Assembly: GCA_028279375.1 (NCBI GenBank)
Contig: JANQNW010000016.1
Span: 62,001-126,000 of the forward strand
DNA length: 64,000 nt
DNA from: Phycisphaerales bacterium
GTDB lineage: Bacteria; Planctomycetota; Phycisphaerae; Phycisphaerales; UBA1924
Reading direction: 5' to 3'
Made by a program: the position numbers and the translations under genes. Each line of letters starts with the position of its first letter. Position 1 is the first letter of the stretch. A model generated the notes under the pieces. It ran no database searches. It was not told the DNA's origin and saw nothing but the letters and a program-made list of their open reading frames with translations. This document shows positions 54,492 through 62,464 of the stretch, in pieces.

Positions 54492-55370
54492 GTGAAAAGC
54501 CTCATTCGAAACACACTTCTCTCGACAACGGCGCTTGCCTGTACCACCGCCGCCGCACTGGCGTGCGGAACGCCACCGGAGAAAGCGCCGCCGCCGCCTC
54601 CGCCGCCGGATCCACCCATCGTCTGTTGTGTCGTAATTGACTGGCAGATCGATCCGGATGATCCAAACTGGGAATGCCTCATCGTGCGCTACTTCCGCAT
54701 GGACGGCATGCCGCTCTTCCAGTCCAACCCGATGCCCCTGCCTCCGTTCCAGCAGTGCGCGTGCGCCGTGCCGCCGCTGCCGGACTTTGCGGAAGCCAAA
54801 GGTGTGCACACGGCTGGGTTCTCATTCAGCCCCTTCGCGGACTGGGCCGGACTTCCTCCGGATGCGCCTGGCTTTGGCCCGTTCCAGCCGAACACGGACC
54901 CGAGCATCCAGGCGCAGGTCGATGACTTCTTCAACATCTACTACCAGGCCGCCGGTGGCACGGCGACGCCGCCTCCTTCGAATCGTCTGTCGGATGTGTT
55001 CTCGTTCGCGGGACCCGGTGACATTCCGCCTGGCGTCTTCTTCGACGTGTTCCAGAAGATCCGAATTCCGGCGGGTTGGGATCCGCGTCAGCTCTGTGTT
55101 CCCGGACAGATGGCGCCGCTCGGACTCTTCCTCGTTGACAACGGGCAGGTTCTGGCTGAGCCAGGTCAGGCGGGAGCGCCTCCGCTTCCGCTGCCCCAGT
55201 TTGCGATGAACCCAGGAGCCGGCGCGTTCTACAAGTTCAAGTGGTATCCGATCATCGTTCCGCCTCCCTGTCCGCCGCTGCCTCCGGGCTGCCCATGGGA
55301 CTTCGACGGAGACGGGGTGGTTGGATCCTCGGACCTCGCGGAGCTGCTCGGAAGGTGGGGTCCCTGCTGA
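54492..55370 (+). CDS. Secreted protein with C-terminal GC-type dockerin-like tail
   Basis: 292 residues from GTG 54492, with GGAGGA six bases upstream. Signal peptide: short basic start, then LLSTTALACTTAAALACG, ending near Cys, which could suit lipidation. A proline-run linker (PPPPPPPDPP) and several Cys follow, then a Pro-rich body of no recognised fold. The end is a single dockerin-like calcium unit DFDGDGVVGSSDLAELLGRW followed by GPC. Tails of this kind mark exported proteins in Phycisphaerae; the mechanism is not known. Function of the body is unknown. Confidence 0.78.
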   Translation: MKSLIRNTLLSTTALACTTAAALACGTPPEKAPPPPPPPDPPIVCCVVIDWQIDPDDPNWECLIVRYFRMDGMPLFQSNPMPLPPFQQCACAVPPLPDFAEAKGVHTAGFSFSPFADWAGLPPDAPGFGPFQPNTDPSIQAQVDDFFNIYYQAAGGTATPPPSNRLSDVFSFAGPGDIPPGVFFDVFQKIRIPAGWDPRQLCVPGQMAPLGLFLVDNGQVLAEPGQAGAPPLPLPQFAMNPGAGAFYKFKWYPIIVPPPCPPLPPGCPWDFDGDGVVGSSDLAELLGRWGPC

Positions 55371-55658
55371 GTTCCTTTCGGACGAATGGCCGGGAGTGTC
55401 AGATCGCCCGGTCGATCTTGCGACGGCGGGCCCCGTTCCACGAGGAATGGGGCCTGTCGCTTCAGAGAGGACACCCGCGATCCGGATCCGTCCTTGAGTG
55501 GGTCCGAATCGGGAGTATTCTCGAAGGAGAGGGGAATGGGAGACCGGTGCGCTCTCCGATGGGCGAAGCGGCCGAGAGGCTGCTCTGGTCGTTTGAAGAT
55601 CGTGTCTTTCTCGGCGTCGGGGCAAGACGTCGTGATCGATGAGCTGGAGGAGGCTCAG

Positions 55659-56552
55659 ATGCTGATTCCCATGCGCACATTCGTTCCGACCGCGGTTGCC
55701 GCACTGGTTGGGCTGGCCTCGGTCGCGAGCGCCGGTCCAGACTGGACCGAGGGATCCGCGGGCTCCGCATTCGATGCGCCGAGTCTTCCGCCAGATGCAG
55801 ATCAGCCGAAGGGACTCGGCCCGCTTTCGACGATCGGCGGCAGCCTCACCGGCATCATCATCTCGCGCGGACTCGTGACCGATGCCGATTTCGAGGATCT
55901 CTACATCATCGATATCTTCGATCCGATTTTCTTCGCCGCCTTCACCGATGGCGCTGATCCGATGGGCCTCAGCGCCAGCACGTTCGACACGCAACTGTTC
56001 CTCTTCGACTGCGCCGGCTTCCCGGTTCTCGCGAATCAGGACTCGCCGAACCCGATGCCTGCGAACCCGCAGGGTTCATTCCTGCAGGCGATGTCGACCG
56101 ACGGGACCGGCGCTGTGATACCTGGACCCGGTCTCTATTACCTCGCGATCAGCGGCGCGCCGAATGAGTCACTCGGTCAGCTCGCGCAGCCTCAGTTTCA
56201 GTTTGACGACCCACTCGAGATTTCAGGCCCGGATGGCCCGGACGGCATGAGTCCGGTCGCGCAATGGGCTGGTCCCGGCGCTGTCGGCAGCTACCTGATC
56301 GTTCTCGAGGGCGCGGAGTTCGCGCGCTCATGCCAAATCTGGGACTTCAACGGCGACGGCGCCGTGGGCGCCAGTGATCTTGCGCAGCTGATCGGGCGTT
56401 GGGGAAATCCCTATGGCTCGGCGGAGCTTGCTGAGCTACTTGGCTTTTGGGGAGCGTGCACACCGGGGTGCCCGGACTTCGTGCGAGCGAATGATCGAGT
56501 CGCTGACGAGGCGCAGGCGGAGTCCGCGGATCTTGACACCGACTCTGAGTGA
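55659..56552 (+). CDS. Secreted protein with dockerin-like tail, possible pre-peptidase-type body
   Basis: 297 residues from ATG 55659, with GGAGGAGG just upstream. Signal peptide VPTAVAALVGLASVASAG. The body (YIIDIFDPIFFAAFTDG, FDTQLFLFDCAG, GPGLYYLAISG) has the shape of a calcium-free beta-sandwich like pre-peptidase C-terminal or DVUA-type modules. Near the end come a dockerin-like unit DFNGDGAVGASDLAQLIGRWG and a partial second (SAELAELLGFWGAC), then an acidic tail. It shares the tail with the preceding gene, so the two may be processed alike. It ends 1 base before the convergent kinase gene. Confidence 0.75.
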   Translation: MLIPMRTFVPTAVAALVGLASVASAGPDWTEGSAGSAFDAPSLPPDADQPKGLGPLSTIGGSLTGIIISRGLVTDADFEDLYIIDIFDPIFFAAFTDGADPMGLSASTFDTQLFLFDCAGFPVLANQDSPNPMPANPQGSFLQAMSTDGTGAVIPGPGLYYLAISGAPNESLGQLAQPQFQFDDPLEISGPDGPDGMSPVAQWAGPGAVGSYLIVLEGAEFARSCQIWDFNGDGAVGASDLAQLIGRWGNPYGSAELAELLGFWGACTPGCPDFVRANDRVADEAQAESADLDTDSE

Positions 56553-56553
56553 A

Positions 56554-59019
56554 TTACTCAAGACGTGATCGAGCAGAATCGAGAGCGGAAATGCGCGCAA
56601 GCCGCGCCTGCGTCTCCGTCCATACTCGACTCGGCGCTGGACGAAGCTCGGCAAGCTCCGAGCTAATCCCGGCCAGCATCACGCGCGCCTCATCGGTATT
56701 TCCGCGCTCCGCTTCGATCTCCGCCCGGATTGACTCCGCCTCGAGAAGCTGCCACGTGCGCCGACCGGGCCACAGTTGCCGATACATCACGACGGCGTCG
56801 GCGACGCGCGACTCGGCCACCTCGAGATCACCGTCGATGAGGTGAAGACGTCCTTCGAGAAGCAGTGACTCTGCGATCTCCTCGTGGACTTCCGGGAGCT
56901 TGAGCAGGCGAATCTGGAAGGCGCGCTGCGCTTCGGACCGGGCGTTCGTGTAGTCACCGTTTCGAATGCGAATGAGCGCCAGATCGTGCAGTGTGTTCGC
57001 GGTGGACGTGTGATCGCGAACGAGCACGGCCTCCTTGACCGCCAACGACGCAAGGAGCGTCTCGAGCGCCGCGTCAAGCTGATTGGTCTCGAGCAGCGCC
57101 CGTCCCTTCTGCTGAAGGAGGGACGCGACACCGCGATGAGATTCGCCGTATCGAGCGCGGATGATCACGAGTCCCTTGTCGCACAGCTCCTCGACATCCT
57201 CGTGGCGGCCGGTGGAGTTCAGGATCCTCGCGAGGTTGTTGTAGCTCTGGGCGACATCCATGTGGTCCTCGCCGAGGATGGCGAGGCGAAGATCCAGCGC
57301 TTCTCGAGAGGTTGGAATTGCCTCGTCCATCCTGAACAGGCGCGAGTAGTTCGAACTCAGGTGATCGAGTGAACGCGCGAGATTCTTGCCCATGTCAGGG
57401 TCGTGCACACCGTAAAGGCGACGATATCCCCTCTCGTAGAGATCCCGCCAGCCTTCGACAGCGCGGAGGTAATGAGGTTCTGCTTCGCCGTACTCGCCGA
57501 GCCACCAGAGGACACTCGCAAGATCGTGATGGCGCTTGACGCGTTGCGGGTGGCGCTTCGGATAATGTTCCTCCGCCAGCCTGAGCGACTCGGTCAGTGC
57601 TGCTCGTGCGCGCTCGTATTCGCCGAGTTTTCGAAATGCGATACCGATTGAATCGAGCAAGTCGGACTGCCTTCTCGGCAAACGGTCCAGGCGAGAGGCG
57701 AACGCCGCCTTCTGGACGAAATAGTCGACGATCGCCTCGTCTTTCTGCCTGTCGAAGTCCGCTGACTCCGTGATGAAGTTGTCATCCTCCAGGAGGCCAT
57801 TGAGCTGTTCTCTTTGCCCCGTCACATTCCAGTAGGCAACTGCGCCACCTATTACCAACGACACACTCGCGGCCAGTCCGATTGTCGCGACGATCTGGTT
57901 CCTTCGATACCAGCGAAGCGTGCGAAGGACTGGCCCCGCGCGGCGCGCATGAATAGTCTGCGACCCGAGGTGTCGTTCGATGTCGTCGGCAAGATCTGAG
58001 GCGGTCGCATATCGATCGCCCGGCGCCTTCTCGAGCGCCTTCAGCAGGATTGCATCGACATCGTTGTTCGAGCTCTTCGTGAGCGTCGATGGTCGCACCG
58101 GCGGCAGATCCGCGATGCCGCGAAGAACGACCGGCAGTGGGCCGTCGACATCGCAAGGGAGCTTCCCCGTGAGAAGCTCATACGCAATCGCCCCGAGCGA
58201 ATACACATCGCTGCGCACACTCATTTGCTCGAATTCGCCGCGCGACTGCTCCGGCGCCATGTAGGCGATCGTGCCAAGCAGTTGACCCGGCTCGGAAATC
58301 GAGACCTGGAGTCCGCCGCCGCTGGTCGGGTCGATGGCCTTCGCCAATCCGAAGTCGAGCAGGTGCGGCTCGCCGCGATCGTCGACGAGGATGTTGCCCG
58401 GTTTCAGATCTCGATGCAGCACGCCGCGCTGATGCGCGTAATCCACGGCGCGACCGATCTTGACGATCGTGCGAAGAAGTGTCCGGGGATCGCATTCGCC
58501 TGGTGTGAGGAAGTCGTCAAGGCGCTCGCCCTCGACGTATTCCATCACGTAGTACAAGCGCCCTTTGTGCACGCCCGAGTCGATGATCGACACAATGTTC
58601 GGATGTTGCAGACGGGCGCAAAGGTCCACTTCGCGCTCGAATCGCTCGCACTGGCCAGCGCGATCTCCACCACGGTCCAGCATGAACTTGACCGCGACGC
58701 GACGGCTCGTGGATTGCTGATACGCCTCGTAGACGGCGCCCATGCCGCCCCGACCCAGCAGATCGCTCACGTCGTAGCCGGGCAGTTCGGGGATCTCCTC
58801 GTCAGCCGCCTGGAGCGGCTCGCTCCGTGCCCCGTTGGGCTCATAAAGCTCGGTCTGCTTCCCAAGGAGTTCGACCACGCGATTCCGGAGTGAGCCCGGA
58901 TCTTCGCCGTCGCGGAGTTGCTCGACGGCCTGATCGATCGTGGTGTTCCGCCCGGCCCGCCAGTTCTGCATGAGCCGATCGACGATCTCCCTCGGTTTTT
59001 CTTCTGAGGATCCCGCCAT
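56554..59019 (-). CDS. Ser/Thr protein kinase with C-terminal TPR repeats
   Basis: 821 residues. An N-terminal segment of 80 residues precedes the kinase domain (about 82-350): glycine loop LGRGGMGAVYEAY, Lys 111 in VAVKFM, HRDLKPGN (Asp 204), DFG (222-224), and YMAPEQSRG. One transmembrane helix (about 375-397) is followed by tetratricopeptide repeats (about 440-815) such as LGEYERARAALTESLRLAEEHYP and LGEYGEAEPHYLRAVEGWRDL. This kinase-TM-TPR layout is a hallmark of Planctomycetes. Divergent from a sigma-factor gene (58 bases apart), which it probably senses or controls. Confidence 0.95.
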   Translation of the reverse strand: MAGSSEEKPREIVDRLMQNWRAGRNTTIDQAVEQLRDGEDPGSLRNRVVELLGKQTELYEPNGARSEPLQAADEEIPELPGYDVSDLLGRGGMGAVYEAYQQSTSRRVAVKFMLDRGGDRAGQCERFEREVDLCARLQHPNIVSIIDSGVHKGRLYYVMEYVEGERLDDFLTPGECDPRTLLRTIVKIGRAVDYAHQRGVLHRDLKPGNILVDDRGEPHLLDFGLAKAIDPTSGGGLQVSISEPGQLLGTIAYMAPEQSRGEFEQMSVRSDVYSLGAIAYELLTGKLPCDVDGPLPVVLRGIADLPPVRPSTLTKSSNNDVDAILLKALEKAPGDRYATASDLADDIERHLGSQTIHARRAGPVLRTLRWYRRNQIVATIGLAASVSLVIGGAVAYWNVTGQREQLNGLLEDDNFITESADFDRQKDEAIVDYFVQKAAFASRLDRLPRRQSDLLDSIGIAFRKLGEYERARAALTESLRLAEEHYPKRHPQRVKRHHDLASVLWWLGEYGEAEPHYLRAVEGWRDLYERGYRRLYGVHDPDMGKNLARSLDHLSSNYSRLFRMDEAIPTSREALDLRLAILGEDHMDVAQSYNNLARILNSTGRHEDVEELCDKGLVIIRARYGESHRGVASLLQQKGRALLETNQLDAALETLLASLAVKEAVLVRDHTSTANTLHDLALIRIRNGDYTNARSEAQRAFQIRLLKLPEVHEEIAESLLLEGRLHLIDGDLEVAESRVADAVVMYRQLWPGRRTWQLLEAESIRAEIEAERGNTDEARVMLAGISSELAELRPAPSRVWTETQARLARISALDSARSRLE

Positions 59020-59077
59020 CCGTCACCCCGCAGAGCGTCTGCCGTCTCGCGAACGACCTGTATTCTATAGAGCAGCC

Positions 59078-59728
59078 ATGAGCGAGGCAGCGCGAGAACC
59101 ACTGGATGAAGCGGCCCTGGATGATCTGATCCAGAAGGCGCTGTCGGAGGATGAGGAGGCGATCGAGCGCCTGTTGTGGCATTACCACGATCGGCTGCTC
59201 CGGCATGCGGCGCGGAAGATCGGTCCCGACTGGCAGGGCAAGATCGAACCCGAAGACGTCCTTCAGGACGCCTACATCAACGTCTTCCGCAACATCACGA
59301 AGTTCACACCCGAAGGAGAGGACTCGTTCTATCGATGGATCGCCGCGATCGTGAGCCAGTGCTTCATCGACCGCGTGCGCTATCACCGGCGACAGAAGCG
59401 CGACGTGACGCGAGAGATCGGGCGGCGCAACGTCTCGCAGTCGCGCCGCATGACGCTGCTGGAGATGTGCAAGCCGGAGACCAGCACCCCGAGTCGCGTC
59501 ATGCGTCGCGAGGACGCGGTGGGCGCCATGATCGGTTGCATCGCCACGCTGCCGAAGGAATACCAGCACATCGTGCAGCGTCTCTACCTCGAAGAGGCGA
59601 CACTTGCCGAAGTCGCCGCTGAACTCGAGAAGTCCGAGGACGCGGTGCGCCGAATGGCCGGGCGCGCCATCGAGCGCATGCGCGAGGGCATGGGGCGCGC
59701 GTCGCGGTATCTCAGTCGGGACGCCTGA
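59078..59728 (+). CDS. RNA polymerase sigma-70-family factor (ECF-like)
   Basis: 216 residues from ATG 59078. Region 2: AIERLLWHYHDRLLRHAARKI and FYRWIAAIVSQCFIDRVRYHRRQKRD; EPEDVLQDAYINVF matches the -10 contact block. Region 4: LPKEYQHIVQRLYLEEATLAEVAAELEKSEDAVRRMAGRAIERMR, the HTH. A TATTCTAT sits about 10 bases upstream of the ATG and could be a -10 element for a nearly leaderless transcript, which is speculative. Paired divergently with a kinase-TPR gene. Its stop abuts the stop of the convergent gene in TGATCA. Confidence 0.92.
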   Translation: MSEAAREPLDEAALDDLIQKALSEDEEAIERLLWHYHDRLLRHAARKIGPDWQGKIEPEDVLQDAYINVFRNITKFTPEGEDSFYRWIAAIVSQCFIDRVRYHRRQKRDVTREIGRRNVSQSRRMTLLEMCKPETSTPSRVMRREDAVGAMIGCIATLPKEYQHIVQRLYLEEATLAEVAAELEKSEDAVRRMAGRAIERMREGMGRASRYLSRDA

Positions 59729-61510
59729 TCAGGGACAAGGTCCCCATCGCCCCAGCAACTCCGCGAGATCTTTCGAGCTCACATTTCCATCGCCATCGAG
59801 ATCGGCGACGCCTGATGATCCCCAGGATCCAATGAGAATCGAGATATCGCCAGAGCCGACGACGCCATCGCCATTGAGGTCGGCGTCACAGGGAATCTCG
59901 CATGCGTCGAAGACGCCGTCCATGTTCTCATCGACGAGTACGCCTGCGGTGACCTCGCACTCATCGGGAATGCCGTTCTCATTGCAGTCGTCGACGTCGC
60001 CCATCGCGATCTCGAACGCATCGGAGATCTCGTTGCGATTGCAGTCGAAGGGGCCGAGGCGCATGTAGTACACATCCTGCTCGCCGTTGAACGTGCCGGC
60101 GAAGGCGAGATCGGCGCCGAGATTGTCGGAGACCATGTGGAAGTAGTCTCCCATCTTGCTCTGCTGTGGATAGCCGAGGCTGTGGTTGAATGGAGGCGTC
60201 ATGACCTGGTTGACGCTCCAGGTCTGGCCGCCGTCGAGTGAGAATGAGTAAAAGAGTTGGCTCGTCTGTGCGAACCGGTCATTTCGCGTGTCGCACCAGA
60301 CGACATCGAGTCTTCCATTGGGGGCGATTGACGCCGTTCCGAGCCACTGCCAGCTTTCGATGCCCGGGCCGTCATCATTGATCGTGACGGGCATGCCCCA
60401 GGTCATGCCGGCGTCGTCGCTCCGCGCCACGCGCACATCGAGTGGATCGCCGGAGGGCGATGAGAATGACCCGATGACATAGATCGAGCCGTCGTAGGTT
60501 CCGCCGGACTCATCAACCAGCACATGGGGTTGGCCGAGTAGACCGGATGGGTTCGGCCCGGCGCCCAGCACCACGCTGCCGCCCATGTCGACCGTCGTCA
60601 CCTGCTCGAAGAAGGGCAACTGCGCGGGATTCGACGCATTCGACGACTTCGCAACGACAATCGTCGATGCGTCGAAGAACGGACGCGATGCGACGCCGAC
60701 GACATACACCTCCTCATTCGGTCCGAGCGCTGTCGTTCCGAAGATCGGACTCATCGGAATCCCAACGGGGCTGATCCACGTCTCGCCGAAATCGAGCGAG
60801 CGGGTGAATGTCAGGATGCCGCAGCACCCGGCCGCTGTGTTCCAGGCCATGTAAAGATGCGTCGGCGTCGTGATGTCCTGTGTGATGGCCATCCACTGCT
60901 TGTCGCCACCAAACGCGGGTATCTCAGGGCCCCATGTGTCGCCCGCATCGTCGGACTTGAAGATGTGAACGGCGAAGTCGCCGCGCAGGCTGTTGTAATA
61001 GAAGGTCCCGCGCCCATCGACGCCGAGCACAGGGTCGCTGCGGAAGACGCCCGGCTGGATGACCGTCTGGTTGGTCCAGGTGCGACCGCCGTCCACGCTG
61101 AATGCGTTGCCGGCTTGCCGGAAACTGCTCGACACTGAGTCAAACTGACGCCAGCCAATCGCCATGCGGATCGGCGCTGTCGGATCCACGGCGATGGACG
61201 GTTCATTCCCGGCGTCGAAGAGGATGTTCCCCTGCGAGCCGTCCACGTTGACCTGTGTGATGAGCGAACTTCCCATGCCGCGCTCCCACGTGGCGAGCGG
61301 CGTCACCAGGATCGGGCCGACATCTCCGCGCTGCTGAGCACGGTCGCCGATCGGGACACCGTCTTCGTCCACGAGATCCGGCTCCTGCACGACCGCCAAC
61401 GGCGCTGTCGGCTCAGGATCCGACGCCGCGTCCTCAAGCTGTCCGATCGCAAACGAGGCTGTGACAACCACGCCCGCGCCGCCGGCACACAACAGTCCCC
61501 AAGTGGTCAT
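59729..61510 (-). CDS. Secreted sialidase-like (BNR/Asp-box) propeller protein with dockerin-like tail
   Basis: 593 residues from ATG 61510, with GAGGAAG upstream. Signal peptide LLCAGGAGVVVTASFA. The body has at least five Asp-boxes: SVDGGRTWTN, SDDAGDTWGP, SLDFGETWIS, SDDAGMTWGM, SLDGGQTWSV, which indicate a six-bladed propeller. The usual catalytic Arg triad and Tyr/Glu of sialidases cannot be confirmed by eye. Then come thrombospondin-type-3-like DCNENGIPDECE units and two dockerin-like units, the last ending GRWGPCP. Extracellular; likely a carbohydrate-binding or degrading protein. Confidence 0.85.
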   Translation of the reverse strand: MTTWGLLCAGGAGVVVTASFAIGQLEDAASDPEPTAPLAVVQEPDLVDEDGVPIGDRAQQRGDVGPILVTPLATWERGMGSSLITQVNVDGSQGNILFDAGNEPSIAVDPTAPIRMAIGWRQFDSVSSSFRQAGNAFSVDGGRTWTNQTVIQPGVFRSDPVLGVDGRGTFYYNSLRGDFAVHIFKSDDAGDTWGPEIPAFGGDKQWMAITQDITTPTHLYMAWNTAAGCCGILTFTRSLDFGETWISPVGIPMSPIFGTTALGPNEEVYVVGVASRPFFDASTIVVAKSSNASNPAQLPFFEQVTTVDMGGSVVLGAGPNPSGLLGQPHVLVDESGGTYDGSIYVIGSFSSPSGDPLDVRVARSDDAGMTWGMPVTINDDGPGIESWQWLGTASIAPNGRLDVVWCDTRNDRFAQTSQLFYSFSLDGGQTWSVNQVMTPPFNHSLGYPQQSKMGDYFHMVSDNLGADLAFAGTFNGEQDVYYMRLGPFDCNRNEISDAFEIAMGDVDDCNENGIPDECEVTAGVLVDENMDGVFDACEIPCDADLNGDGVVGSGDISILIGSWGSSGVADLDGDGNVSSKDLAELLGRWGPCP

Positions 61511-61713
61511 CTGGCTTCCTCTCTCGGCCAACGTCGATGAGGCCACGGAACGCCCATCGCCTCGCTCGATGGAGTCTCCGCACCCACGCACGCAGCGCCC
61601 CGGAGGGCGTCGGAGAGGTCCCCGGAATGTTCGGAGGAATCGCATGCGGGTTCCGTTTCGCTTCGCTTCGACCGCCCCACGAGATACGCTCTTCGATCGT
61701 AGAATTGGGCCGC

Positions 61714-62406
61714 ATGAACGTGTCAAGAAATCCAGGGAGTTCGGGCGGGGCGAATGGCCCAAGGGCGAGTTCAGGCGGCAACTCCGCTTATCCGGCGGCA
61801 GTCGATCGTCTCATCGAGGAGTTCGCGCGCCTCCCTGGAATCGGGCGACGCTCCGCGGAGCGTCTGGCGTTCTTCATTCTGAAGTCGAGGAAGCCGGACG
61901 CCCTCAGACTCGCTCAGGCGATCGCGGATGTGAAGGAGCAAGTCGGGCGCTGCTCGGTGTGTCACCATCTCGCGGAGCAGGATCCCTGCTCGCTCTGTGC
62001 CGATGACCGACGGGATCGGGCCATCGTGCTCGTGGTCGAGCAGCCGAAGGATCTGATCGCGCTCGAGCAGACAGGGATGTTCGGCGGTGTGTATCACGTG
62101 CTGATGGGTTCGCTGAATCCTCTCGACGGAATCGGGCCGACGGACCTGACTGTGACCGAACTCCTGACGCGCATCGAGCGACCGGAGAAGAACGCCGGTG
62201 GCGTCCCGATCAAGGAGGTCATCCTCGGACTCAATCCGACGCTCGAGGGTGACGGCACAGCGCTCTATCTGGCGGATGAGATCAAGGCTCGAGGCGTGCG
62301 CGTGAGCAGGCTGGCGCGCGGCCTGCCGTCGGGAAGCCAACTGGAATACGCGAGCAAGGCTGTTCTGGCTGACGCGATCAGTGGCCGGCAGTCGATGAAC
62401 GAGTAA
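61714..62406 (+). CDS. recR: Recombination protein RecR
   Basis: 230 residues from ATG 61714; upstream extension to 61537 is rejected because the next residues carry an atypical Arg-rich stretch. N-terminal HhH segment RLIEEFARLPGIGRRSAERLAF, zinc finger CSVCHHLAEQDPCSLC, and Toprim segment IVLVVEQPKDLIALE. The 20-residue Ser/Gly/Asn-rich start is longer than usual. Acts with RecO (gene at 46394) in RecA loading. It is 58 bases upstream of rpoN, in the same direction. Confidence 0.95.
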   Translation: MNVSRNPGSSGGANGPRASSGGNSAYPAAVDRLIEEFARLPGIGRRSAERLAFFILKSRKPDALRLAQAIADVKEQVGRCSVCHHLAEQDPCSLCADDRRDRAIVLVVEQPKDLIALEQTGMFGGVYHVLMGSLNPLDGIGPTDLTVTELLTRIERPEKNAGGVPIKEVILGLNPTLEGDGTALYLADEIKARGVRVSRLARGLPSGSQLEYASKAVLADAISGRQSMNE

Positions 62407-62464
62407 CCTGACCGCGAGCGAGCATGCATCGCGGCCATCGAGGATGGAGCCTCACCGAATTCGT

